A stretch of 5,872 bases of DNA from an uncultured Atopobium sp. (lineage in GTDB: Bacteria; Actinomycetota; Coriobacteriia; Coriobacteriales; Atopobiaceae). Where the stretch lies: contig CAKARF010000058.1 of NCBI GenBank assembly GCA_916720465.1, positions 1 to 5,872 of the forward strand, written 5' to 3'. Shown here piece by piece: positions 1 to 5,867 of the stretch (positions are counted from its first letter, which is position 1; every line of letters begins with the position of its first letter). The translations under genes and the position numbers were made by a program. Under the pieces are notes generated by a model. The model saw only the letters and a program-made list of their open reading frames with translations. It did no database searches and had not been told where the DNA came from.

Positions 1-29
1 GGCTCACGCATTGCGCGTAGCATTTTCAT
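1..29 (-). CDS. 5' end of an unidentified minus-strand gene (partial)
   Basis: Reading the minus strand from position 29 gives ATG AAA ATG CTA CGC GCA ATG CGT GAG (MKMLRAMRE) with no stop before the window edge. A purine-rich GGAGAGGGG lies at 43-35 on the same strand, ending 5 nt before the ATG, which is a good ribosome binding site. An in-frame second ATG at 23 is a possible alternative start. Nine codons are too few to identify a family. The gene would be transcribed divergently from the transporter gene at 236. The call rests on the start-site context only. Confidence 0.42.
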
Positions 30-55
30 AGGTTCCCCTCTCCGGATACGTTTTA

Positions 56-85
56 AACCTATGTAATTTATGGTAGCACTGTCAA
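56..85 (-). promoter_or_regulatory. Candidate promoter for the minus-strand gene at the left edge
   Basis: A perfect TTGACA (-35) reads on the minus strand at 85-80. At 18-nt spacing the -10 position is TAGGTT (61-56), which matches TATAAT at only three of six positions. It lies about 25 nt upstream of the ribosome binding site of the partial gene, so position and strand fit. The poor -10 keeps confidence low. Confidence 0.28.
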
Positions 86-182
86 AAGAACATAACCGTA
101 AGGAAAATTTCTGTGGGAGCATTACTTTAAGTTAGCTCACAAGAGCAATAGGTTAGTTGGAAAAAATTCTATTTAGAAATCT

Positions 183-188
183 TATAAT
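183..188 (+). promoter_or_regulatory. Candidate -10 box (TATAAT) for the transporter gene
   Basis: A perfect TATAAT lies 48 nt before the ATG at 236. The best upstream partner is TTGGAA at 157-162, but its spacing is 20 nt, longer than usual. The surrounding sequence is AT-rich, so a chance TATAAT is possible. The implied leader of about 40 nt contains the ribosome binding site AGAGGA (225-230). Confidence 0.42.
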
Positions 189-235
189 AGGGAGAAATAA
201 AAATAGGAGATAGGGATGATCTAAAGAGGAAATGA

Positions 236-1543
236 ATGTTTGAAGGAAAGCTAGAAACAGCAGAAAAAAACATTCTGTTCTACAAATGGTCAAATTATAT
301 TAATTCAAGTGTTCTGATTTGGACCATCTTAACTCTCTATTATCTTTGGCGTGGTTTAAGTTATTTTGATATTGCGCTAGTCCAGAGTGTTGGTGCAATA
401 GCTACAGCAGTACTTGAGATTCCAACGGGTTGGATATCTGATCGTCACGGACATCATATTGTTTTGAAAATTGCTTCTTTTTCTAGACTTGTGGCAATAG
501 TGACCTTAACCTTCGCAAATAGTTTTTTATTAATGGTTGCTTCTGAATTGTTCTTTTCTTTAGCAAGCGCGTCTCAGTCAGGAGCTGGAAGTGCTTTTCT
601 TTTCGAGGCAACGAGTGCAAATTCTGGGATGGATAGGAAGAATGGAGCATATGCTCTAATTCTTTCAAAAATGACAGGGGCTCAGTCAATTATTAGGATT
701 ACTGTTCGTTTAATAGCCCCTGTTCTTTTTAGTATCAATCCTTTGATCCCTTTCGTAATTTCAATTTTTGTATATTTTCTGGGTCTATTAGTTACTTTGG
801 AATTTAAAGAAAATAATGTAGGCCCTAATAGAAGAGACAATTGCTTACCAGAAGAAGATGAATTTATAAGGACTAAAACTAGTAAATTGAATCTGAAAGA
901 AAATGTACAGACATTTTTTCAGGAACTTATAAAGATTGTGAAAACAAATATATTTATTTCGCTTTGTACAGTTTCAGCAATTTCATTGATTTTAGTTAGT
1001 AATTACAGCCAGTTTATTGCCCCAAATTTAACCAATATGGGATTTGATATAAAGTTCCTAGGAATCGTTACCGCTGCTGCAAGTTTAGGCGAGTTTTTTG
1101 GATCGAGGCTTACGGCAAAGATAGTAAAAACACTTAAAGATTCTTATAAGAAATCTGCTGAAGATAGTATTGCGTTTTCAGGAAACGTAGAATTTCTCGT
1201 TATCTTAGGCGTACTTTCCGTGATTGCAGTCTTGATGCTATGCGCTGGGCTAATCCCAAGTATATACGTATGTATTTTTACTTATGTGGCGATTAATTTA
1301 TTTTCAACCACTTTAAGTATTTTGATAAACAATCAAATGAATTTAATCGCAGAAGAGAATAATCGTGCAACATTACTTTCTGTATCAAATCAGATTGAAG
1401 AGATTGCATCAGTGGTTTCAGATCCGTTAATTGGAGTCGCCTTAGACCTTTCAGGATTTGGAACAACTTATGTTGGTTTAGGCTGCATTACTCTTGTGGT
1501 GATAGCCCTTATTTTTAGTATCCATTACAGGAAATATAGATAG
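236..1543 (+). CDS. Major facilitator superfamily transporter, substrate unknown
   Basis: This 435-residue integral membrane protein is predicted to move a small solute across the cytoplasmic membrane by proton-coupled or similar secondary transport. The length and about 10-12 hydrophobic segments fit the family. An MFS motif A-like loop lies at residues 65-74 (GWISDRHGHH, with Asp69-Arg70 and Gly72), preceded by LEIPT as in many efflux-type members. A hydrophilic central loop (about 190-235) separates the two halves, and a second-half loop holds ENNRATLLS (374-382). The start is ATG at 236 with AGAGGA five nt upstream; the overlapping ATG at 232 opens only three codons. The gene stands alone, divergent from the left-edge gene. 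Its DNA is very AT-rich (positions 901-960 have 13 G/C of 60), unlike the neighbouring flavodiiron gene (1801-1860 have 36 of 60), and it uses TTA, AGA and AAT codons freely, which suggests transfer. Drug or peptide export is possible, but nothing here fixes the substrate. Confidence 0.9.
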   Translation: MFEGKLETAEKNILFYKWSNYINSSVLIWTILTLYYLWRGLSYFDIALVQSVGAIATAVLEIPTGWISDRHGHHIVLKIASFSRLVAIVTLTFANSFLLMVASELFFSLASASQSGAGSAFLFEATSANSGMDRKNGAYALILSKMTGAQSIIRITVRLIAPVLFSINPLIPFVISIFVYFLGLLVTLEFKENNVGPNRRDNCLPEEDEFIRTKTSKLNLKENVQTFFQELIKIVKTNIFISLCTVSAISLILVSNYSQFIAPNLTNMGFDIKFLGIVTAAASLGEFFGSRLTAKIVKTLKDSYKKSAEDSIAFSGNVEFLVILGVLSVIAVLMLCAGLIPSIYVCIFTYVAINLFSTTLSILINNQMNLIAEENNRATLLSVSNQIEEIASVVSDPLIGVALDLSGFGTTYVGLGCITLVVIALIFSIHYRKYR

Positions 1544-1556
1544 TCATAACCTCAAC

Positions 1557-1585
1557 TTCTCGTAATTTATTGGGTTAAATATATA
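1557..1585 (+). promoter_or_regulatory. Weak candidate promoter upstream of the flavodiiron gene
   Basis: TTCTCG (1557-1562) and TATATA (1580-1585) are separated by 17 nt. They match the sigma-70 consensus at three and four of six positions. This would give a leader of roughly 84 nt before the start at 1676. The stretch is AT-rich, so the match may be chance. No terminator hairpin is visible between the transporter stop and this gene, so read-through cannot be excluded. Confidence 0.2.
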
Positions 1586-1675
1586 TCTGGAAAGTTTACG
1601 TGAACATACACTCACCAGCCGGCAAATGATATCCTTGTAGTGTCAAATTTTCGCACTGTGGTCTTTGGAGGACAC

Positions 1676-2878
1676 ATGCTTAGTTCTGTCGAAATTAAAC
1701 CCGATGTCTACTTTGTAGGCGCCCTTGACTGGAACGCTCGCGAGTTCCACGGCTACACCACTGAGCAGGGCATTACCTACAATGCATACCTTATCCTGGA
1801 CGAGAAGGTCACGCTCATTGACACCGTCAAGCGTCCATTCTCCGAGGAGCTGGTCGAGCGCATTAAGAGCATCATCGATCCAGCAAAGATTGACGTTCTG
1901 ATCTGCAATCACATTGAGATGGACCACTCCGGCAGCGTTCCTCGCATTCTGGAGCTCGCGCCAAACGCCGAGGTCTACGCAAGTGCGCCTCAGGGCGTCA
2001 AGGAGCTCAAGGCTTTCTATGGCGAGAATATCAACGTCAACGGCGTAAAGACGGGCGATACGCTCAACATTGGTAAGCGCACCCTGACCTTCGTGCAGAC
2101 CCCAATGGTCCACTGGCCAGATAACATGGTCACCTATTCCGACTACGATAAGATCCTCTTCTCCAACGACGCATTTGGTCAGCACTACGCTTCAAGCACC
2201 CGCTTTGAGGACGAGTCCGACTACTGCGAGGTCATGAAGCAGGCTCGTAAGTACTACGCAAACATCGTTCTCCCTTACGGTCGTCAGGCTGACTCTGCTG
2301 TTACCGCAGTTAAGGGCATTGGTCTGGAGAACATCGATATTATCGCCCCAGCTCACGGCGTTGCATGGCGCTCCCACATTGCCGACATCATCTCCAAGTA
2401 CGAGGAGTGGACTACCGGCAAGCTTGAGGAGAAGGCCCTGGTTGTGTACGACTCCATGTGGGGTTCAACCGACAAGATGGCTCATGCTCTCCTGGACGGT
2501 TTCTTGGCTGAAGGCATTCCTGCCCAGCTCATCGACCTCAAAGAGACTCACATCTCCAACGTCATGTACCACTTCCTGGATTCCAAGTATGTCTGCGTCG
2601 GTTCGCCTACGCTGAACTCTAAGTTCTTGCCAAACGTTTCTGCGTTCCTGACCTATATGAGCGGCCTGTCTCCAAAGAACGACCACCGTATTGGTTTTGC
2701 GTTTGGTTCTTACGGCTGGGCTCCACTTGGACCAAAGATGGTCCAGGCCGAGCTTGAGGCAGCAGAGTTCACTATGCCGCTGCCTGTCCACGCTATCGGC
2801 TGGATTCCTTCTGACGAGGACCTGGACGCCGTTCGTGCGCAGGTCAAAGACCTTGTCGAGGCTGGCAAGCAGCTCTAA
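1676..2878 (+). CDS. fprA: Class A flavodiiron protein (FprA-type O2/NO reductase)
   Basis: This 400-residue cytoplasmic enzyme should reduce O2 to water and/or NO to N2O with electrons from rubredoxin, a coenzyme F420 system or another partner, protecting anaerobes from oxidative or nitrosative stress. Residues 1-250 are the metallo-beta-lactamase-like diiron domain. All expected ligands are visible: His79, Glu81 and Asp83 in HIEMDH (followed by His84), His147, Asp166 and His227, at the family's usual positions. Residues 253-397 are the flavodoxin-like FMN domain, with the phosphate-binding loop YDSMWGSTDKM (258-268) and FMN-contact loops at VGSPTLNSKF and FGSYGWAP. The protein ends there, so no fused rubredoxin or flavin reductase domain is present (class A). 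The start is ATG at 1676, with GGAGGA at 1667-1672. It gives the MLSSVEIKPDVYFVGALDW beginning typical of the family; an in-frame GTG at 1640 would add 12 residues and has no ribosome binding site. The electron donor is not encoded nearby. The gene is followed by its own strong terminator. Confidence 0.95.
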   Translation: MLSSVEIKPDVYFVGALDWNAREFHGYTTEQGITYNAYLILDEKVTLIDTVKRPFSEELVERIKSIIDPAKIDVLICNHIEMDHSGSVPRILELAPNAEVYASAPQGVKELKAFYGENINVNGVKTGDTLNIGKRTLTFVQTPMVHWPDNMVTYSDYDKILFSNDAFGQHYASSTRFEDESDYCEVMKQARKYYANIVLPYGRQADSAVTAVKGIGLENIDIIAPAHGVAWRSHIADIISKYEEWTTGKLEEKALVVYDSMWGSTDKMAHALLDGFLAEGIPAQLIDLKETHISNVMYHFLDSKYVCVGSPTLNSKFLPNVSAFLTYMSGLSPKNDHRIGFAFGSYGWAPLGPKMVQAELEAAEFTMPLPVHAIGWIPSDEDLDAVRAQVKDLVEAGKQL

Positions 2879-2902
2879 TCTAGCGGTAAATTTAGCAAGA
2901 CC

Positions 2903-2938
2903 AAGGCCCTCACATTCAGTCGAATGTGAGGGCCTTTT
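2903..2938 (+). terminator. Rho-independent terminator of the flavodiiron gene
   Basis: A perfect 15-bp stem pairs 2903-2917 with 2922-2936 around a four-base AGTC loop. The stem is GC-rich at its base (GGCCCTCAC/GTGAGGGCC), and the 3' arm runs into TTTT at 2935-2938. It begins 25 nt after the stop codon. The U-tract is short, but the stem strength makes termination very likely. The AA at the start of the 5' arm gives some ability to act in the opposite direction too. Confidence 0.93.
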
Positions 2939-2940
2939 GC

Positions 2941-3021
2941 TGTTCAGCGAGCTAAGCGGATAGGAATGATGCAAGTGATCCAGAAGTGACCAAAAATGAT
3001 GCAAGTGATCCCGAATTGACC
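2941..3021. mobile_element. Possible solo end of an IS21-type insertion element
   Basis: Directly after the terminator comes a segment beginning TGTTCAGCGAGC, then two 27-bp tandem repeats that each end in a GTGACC/TTGACC box. IS21-family elements typically start with TG and carry several internal repeats of GGTCA-type boxes in their terminal regions; this layout resembles that. No istA or istB coding sequence is present, and no matching opposite end is visible. If correct, this is a left-behind element end. The assignment is from remembered family features, not a sequence match. Confidence 0.28.
2965..3021. repeat. Tandem pair of 27-bp direct repeats
   Basis: The repeat units are 2965-2991 and 2995-3021, spaced with a 30-bp period. 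They share the first 17 bases, AATGATGCAAGTGATCC, and differ at only two positions (A/C at 2982 versus 3012, and G/T at 2986 versus 3016). Each ends in a TGACC box. They could be transposase or regulator binding sites. They lie outside any coding region, immediately downstream of the terminator. Confidence 0.9.
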
Positions 3022-3028
3022 TTGAAGT

Positions 3029-3052
3029 GGTAAAAAAGCCGTTTAGTTGGGG
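3029..3052 (+). repeat. First copy of the GGTAAAAAA...TTAGTTGGGG repeat
   Basis: This 24-base unit starts GGTAAAAAA, has a variable four-to-five-base middle (GCCGT) and ends TTAGTTGGGG. It matches the reverse complement of the third copy (3151-3177) at 22 of 24 positions and the second copy (3101-3127) at 20 of 24. It starts 7 bp after the tandem direct repeats and belongs to a different repeat family. Confidence 0.85.
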
Positions 3053-3100
3053 AATACACATTTCTGCATATAGCGTTTGCCCTGATAAAAATTTTCAGCA

Positions 3101-3177
3101 CGGTAAAAAATCGTCTTAGTTGGGGTTATTTTGGCAAATTTTTAACTTTCAACCCCAACTAAACGCATTTTTTACCG
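3101..3177. repeat. Long inverted repeat built from two further copies of the same motif
   Basis: The left arm (3101-3127) and right arm (3151-3177) are inverted copies of 27 bases, identical at 23 positions. All four mismatches sit in the middle (CGTC versus GCGT). The spacer is 23 AT-rich bases (3128-3150). Transcribed from either strand it would form a long imperfect hairpin. It could be a small non-autonomous mobile element, a REP-like intergenic repeat, or a bidirectional terminator. The last is less convincing because the A/T tract lies within the arms rather than after a GC-rich stem. Confidence 0.86.
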
Positions 3178-3515
3178 TTTTGGGCACATAATTCTAGGCG
3201 TAAATGTTACGTATTCATATAGGTGAATTATTTAGGTAAGTTATTCAAAATCTTGCATCAAATATTGGGAGCTGCTTGTTAATCGGAATTAACGCAGAAA
3301 AATAGGGAACTGCGCTATTAAAATGGCGGTCAAATCGCGGGAAAAGCGATTTGCGTTACGGGAAAAGCACGCCGCACGTATAGTTGGTGCCATCATGCCG
3401 CATCCGACCGAGTCGCGCTCACTCGCACAGCCGGCGTGCGGTCACGCGTACAGCCAGCATTTCATGGCGAGACTGTGTCAAATTCCTGAAGACTACAAGG
3501 TAGAGCGCGTTAGAG
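3178..3515. other. Intergenic stretch with several hairpins; no convincing protein gene
   Basis: This 338-bp stretch starts AT-rich and becomes GC-rich after about 3355. Visible stems are: 3272-3275/3294-3297 continuing as 3278-3283/3288-3293 (loop CGGA); CGCAG (3293-3297) with CTGCG (3310-3314), which excludes the previous stem; AATAG/CTATT (3301-3305/3315-3319); CAAATCGC/GCGATTTG (3331-3338/3346-3353); and a long-range GCACGCCG/CGGCGTGC (3367-3374/3432-3439). CGGGAAAAGC occurs twice, 21 bp apart (3338-3347 and 3359-3368). The only open frame (3323-3523, 66 codons) lacks a ribosome binding site and runs through the promoter at 3516. It may be a structured RNA or regulatory region, or decayed sequence; no known RNA family was recognised. 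Confidence 0.35.
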
Positions 3516-3521
3516 TACAAT
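3516..3521 (+). promoter_or_regulatory. -10 box (TACAAT) of the CNNM/CorC gene
   Basis: TACAAT matches the -10 consensus at five of six positions and lies 38 nt before the start codon, giving a leader of about 25 nt. No good -35 hexamer is visible at 16-18 nt. The same nine bases, TACAATAGA, recur at a similar distance upstream of the next gene (4926), which supports a real promoter signal. Confidence 0.52.
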
Positions 3522-3553
3522 AGACTACACAAAAAGTAACTTCGAAGAGGTAG

Positions 3554-4912
3554 GTGCCCATACACTCGATGGACATTGCGTTAAGTATTGGAATAACTCT
3601 GCTGCTTACCCTGGTAAACGGCTTTTTTTCTGCGGCCGAGATGGCTATTGTCAACGCTCATCGCAGCGCGCTTGAGGCGGACGTGGACGAGGGCGATCTC
3701 AAGGCCCAGCTGGTCATTGATATCGCAGCTGATCGTGGTTATTTTCTCGCAACAATCCAGGTTGCGATTACCCTGGTAGGCTTTGCGTCTTCGGCATTTG
3801 CGGCAACAAGTCTTTCCGAGCCATTCGGCGCTTGGCTGGTCAACATTGGTGTCCACGCTGACCTGGCGCTTCCTTTGGCTGTCGTGGCTATTACGCTGAT
3901 TGTTTCCTTCTTTTCCGTGGTTATCGGCGAGCTGGTTCCAAAGAGCATCGGCCTAGCAAACTCCGAAGCAGTGGCCAAAGCAGTCGTTGGCCCCATGAAG
4001 GCGTTCATGCAGATTGTGCGCCCACTCGTGTTTATCACGTCTGCCTCGGCAGATGCGGTTACCACGCTCATGGGTATTGACACCACCAATGACCACCAAG
4101 AGGTCACCGAAGAGGAGCTCCGCTACATCGTCAAGGATTCCGAGGACCTCTCCGAAGAAGAAAAATCCATGATCCACGAGGTCATCGAGATGGGCGATAC
4201 CGTTGTCCGCGAGGTTATGGTCCCGCGCGTTGACATGACCGCCATGGAGGACACCGCAACTATCAGCGAGGTCCTTCGCGTCATGCGCCAGACAGGCTTC
4301 TCGCGCATACCTATCTACCACGAGAATATCGACCGTATCGTAGGCATCGCTCACATCAAAGATTTGCTTGAGCCGGTGCTCGATCAGCACGCAAGTGACG
4401 AGAAGATCGCGCGCTTCGTGCGTTCCGCGGACTATGTGCCTGATACTAAAGACATCATTCCGCTGCTCACCGAGATGCAGACAAGTCGTGACCAGATGGT
4501 TATCGCAGTTGACGAGTACGGCGGAACTGCCGGCGTCATCACCATCGAGGACATCGTCGAGGAGATTGTCGGCGAGATTGAGGATGAGTTTGATCCGGAC
4601 AACAAGTACCTGACGCAGCTCTCTGATAGAGAGTGGCTGGTAGATGGTCGTTTCTCGCTCAATGATGCGAATGAACTTGGCTGGCCGGTAGGGGAGTCCG
4701 AGGAGTATGAGACTATCGCGGGCTTTGTGCTTGATTTGGCTGGTCATCTGCCTCGTCCGGGCGAGGTGTTTGAGAAGGATGGCTACATGTTCCGCGTGCA
4801 GTCGATGCGTCGCCGTCGTCTTTCTTTGCTGCGCGTAATTGCGCCAGAACCACAGGTAGATGGTGAATCTGAGCCAGCCGGAGAAAACTCTGACACATCA
4901 GAAAATGAATAA
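3554..4912 (+). CDS. CNNM/CorC (HlyC-family) membrane protein, probable Mg2+/divalent cation transport
   Basis: The 452 residues have the standard three-part build of this family. Residues about 6-190 are the CNNM (DUF21) membrane domain with roughly four hydrophobic segments (7-28, 65-85, 105-125, 150-172), the FFSAAEMAI motif (24-32) and GELVPK (125-130). Two CBS modules follow (about 219-275 and 285-343), with VREVMVPRVDM, SRIPIY and DEYGGTAGVITIEDIVEEI. A CorC_HlyC C-terminal domain covers about 350-430, and a short acidic tail ends the protein. Related proteins take part in Mg2+ (sometimes Co2+) export, with CBS modules sensing Mg-ATP; the old 'hemolysin' label is misleading. The start is uncertain. 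GTG at 3554 has GAGG at 3547-3550, only 3 nt away, while ATG at 3569 would shorten the protein by five residues but has no well-spaced site. No M-box Mg2+ riboswitch is visible upstream. A promoter lies between this gene and the next, so co-transcription is optional. Confidence 0.93.
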   Translation: MPIHSMDIALSIGITLLLTLVNGFFSAAEMAIVNAHRSALEADVDEGDLKAQLVIDIAADRGYFLATIQVAITLVGFASSAFAATSLSEPFGAWLVNIGVHADLALPLAVVAITLIVSFFSVVIGELVPKSIGLANSEAVAKAVVGPMKAFMQIVRPLVFITSASADAVTTLMGIDTTNDHQEVTEEELRYIVKDSEDLSEEEKSMIHEVIEMGDTVVREVMVPRVDMTAMEDTATISEVLRVMRQTGFSRIPIYHENIDRIVGIAHIKDLLEPVLDQHASDEKIARFVRSADYVPDTKDIIPLLTEMQTSRDQMVIAVDEYGGTAGVITIEDIVEEIVGEIEDEFDPDNKYLTQLSDREWLVDGRFSLNDANELGWPVGESEEYETIAGFVLDLAGHLPRPGEVFEKDGYMFRVQSMRRRRLSLLRVIAPEPQVDGESEPAGENSDTSENE

Positions 4913-4925
4913 CTAAAAGAATGAT

Positions 4926-4931
4926 TACAAT
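4926..4931 (+). promoter_or_regulatory. -10 box (TACAAT) of the cyanophycin-synthetase-like gene
   Basis: TACAAT lies 33 nt before the ATG at 4959, within the 46-bp gap after the CNNM gene. It is embedded in TACAATAGA, identical to 3516-3524. No clear -35 is seen in the proper window, which overlaps the end of the upstream coding sequence. No terminator hairpin separates the two genes, so the promoter may add to read-through transcription. Confidence 0.48.
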
Positions 4932-4958
4932 AGAGTGAATCAATAGAAAGAGGTTGAA

Positions 4959-5810
4959 ATGGCGCAGTTGATTTCTATCAAAAAAGTTGTGGTAGGACCC
5001 AAAAACTTGACCGCCACCGTTGAGTTTTCGGCTAAAGCGCCACGTTTGACCTCAGAAAACGCTGAGGCAACCGAGCGCGTACTTGAGCTTTTGCCAGGTC
5101 TTTCCGAGCACCTGTGCTTGGGTGACGCCGACGCTCGCTTTGGCCTTGTTGCCAAGGACACCGAGGTTGCGCACCTGCTTGAGCACGTGACCGTCGAGCT
5201 TCTGGCCCTGACCAACCTCGCGGGAGACGTTGCTTCGGGCAAGACTTCCCTGGTAGATTCGCGCCGCGGCCTCTACGAGATCATCCTCGCATGTCCAGAT
5301 GACGTGCTGATTGCAGCCTCGCTTTCCAGTGCTGTATGGCTCCTTAACTGGGCATATGGCAACCAGGAGGACGCCGACCCAGACATCAATGCAATCGTCT
5401 CTGGCCTCGTTGCGCTCATCCAGAGCCTTGACGGCGAGAAGACCGATGAGCTCGCAGACTCCGCGGAACCTGAGGCGGACGCTGCACCCCAGGCAGAGAG
5501 CGTAGATGCAGAGGATTACGCTGCCGACAACTCCTCCGAGGACGTCGCTGACGCCGCAGCCGCTGATGCAGTTGAGGCTGAGGTTGCAGACGCTGAGGAG
5601 AACAACGCCGAGGTCGCAGGCATCGACGCAGCCGACGAGGACGCGGTTGCGCCCGCAGACGCCGCCGAGCCCGCTGCCGCTGAGCCCGCAACCGCCGTCG
5701 AGCTCGCCGAGGCAACAGCCGCCGAGGACGCCACCGACGACTCCGAGGTCACCGACGTTCCAGACGACTGGAACATGATTAACGTTCCTCGTTCAAAGCC
5801 CGTTCGATAA
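4959..5810 (+). CDS. Orphan cyanophycin-synthetase N-domain-like protein with acidic Ala/Asp/Glu tail
   Basis: Residues about 1-135 of 283 resemble the N-terminal domain of cyanophycin synthetase (CphA). The shared features are LPGLSEHLC (45-53), AHLLEHVTVELLAL (71-84, like the HVxEHVxLELQ stretch of CphA), and GLYEIILACPDDVLIAASLSSAV (104-126) where CphA has its YxVVxEY...AAxLAV segment. The ATP-grasp and Mur-ligase catalytic modules of CphA are absent, so polymer synthesis is not expected. Residues 162-277 contain no Lys, Arg or His, about 37 Ala and 38 Asp/Glu, and end in a short basic SKPVR tail. The tail is probably disordered and very acidic. There is no signal peptide or membrane segment, so it is likely cytoplasmic. 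The start is ATG at 4959 with AAAGAGG (4947-4953) five nt upstream. The function is unknown; binding of a partner, nucleic acid mimicry or a scaffold role are guesses. The domain resemblance is from memory and moderate. Confidence 0.84.
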   Translation: MAQLISIKKVVVGPKNLTATVEFSAKAPRLTSENAEATERVLELLPGLSEHLCLGDADARFGLVAKDTEVAHLLEHVTVELLALTNLAGDVASGKTSLVDSRRGLYEIILACPDDVLIAASLSSAVWLLNWAYGNQEDADPDINAIVSGLVALIQSLDGEKTDELADSAEPEADAAPQAESVDAEDYAADNSSEDVADAAAADAVEAEVADAEENNAEVAGIDAADEDAVAPADAAEPAAAEPATAVELAEATAAEDATDDSEVTDVPDDWNMINVPRSKPVR

Positions 5811-5825
5811 ACGCCCTTATTGCGG

Positions 5826-5831
5826 TATGAT
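5826..5831 (+). promoter_or_regulatory. Candidate -10 box (TATGAT) for the gene at the right edge
   Basis: TATGAT lies 42 nt before the ATG at 5868, a distance similar to the TACAAT boxes of the two preceding genes. The -35 position at 17 nt is TTCGAT (5803-5808), a poor match that overlaps the end of the preceding coding sequence. A small hairpin, ACAGC/GCTGT (5837-5841/5847-5851), sits between this box and the ribosome binding site. Confidence 0.42.
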
Positions 5832-5867
5832 TACGTACAGCGTTTTGCTGTTTAACAGGAGGTACTT

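Noticed and set aside
1643..2185. 180-codon minus-strand frame opposite the flavodiiron gene
   Set aside because: The flavodiiron ligands are fully encoded on the plus strand. The antisense frame has no start context or recognisable motif.
2965..3177. CRISPR array
   Set aside because: There are only two tandem units with a 3-bp gap, and the other repeats differ in sequence and orientation. There are no regular spacers and no cas genes.
3323..3523. 66-codon open frame upstream of the CNNM gene
   Set aside because: It has no ribosome binding site at a usable distance, its frame runs through the hairpins and the TACAAT promoter, and the protein resembles nothing I recognise. It is kept only as part of the intergenic description.
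3181..3553. M-box (Mg2+) riboswitch ahead of the CNNM gene
   Set aside because: I looked because the gene probably concerns Mg2+. TAGGTGA and GCTGCT fragments occur, but the conserved M-box segments do not appear in order, and no terminator stem precedes the start codon.
3953..4747. 264-codon minus-strand frame opposite the CNNM gene
   Set aside because: The plus-strand protein there has clear CBS and CorC domains. The antisense frame is a by-product of codon bias and has no family features.
5416..5778. Arg-, Pro- or Ser/Ala-rich frames in other phases of the acidic tail
   Set aside because: They are shadows of the repetitive GCC/GAG/GAC codons of the Ala/Asp/Glu tail, giving low-complexity products without ribosome binding sites.
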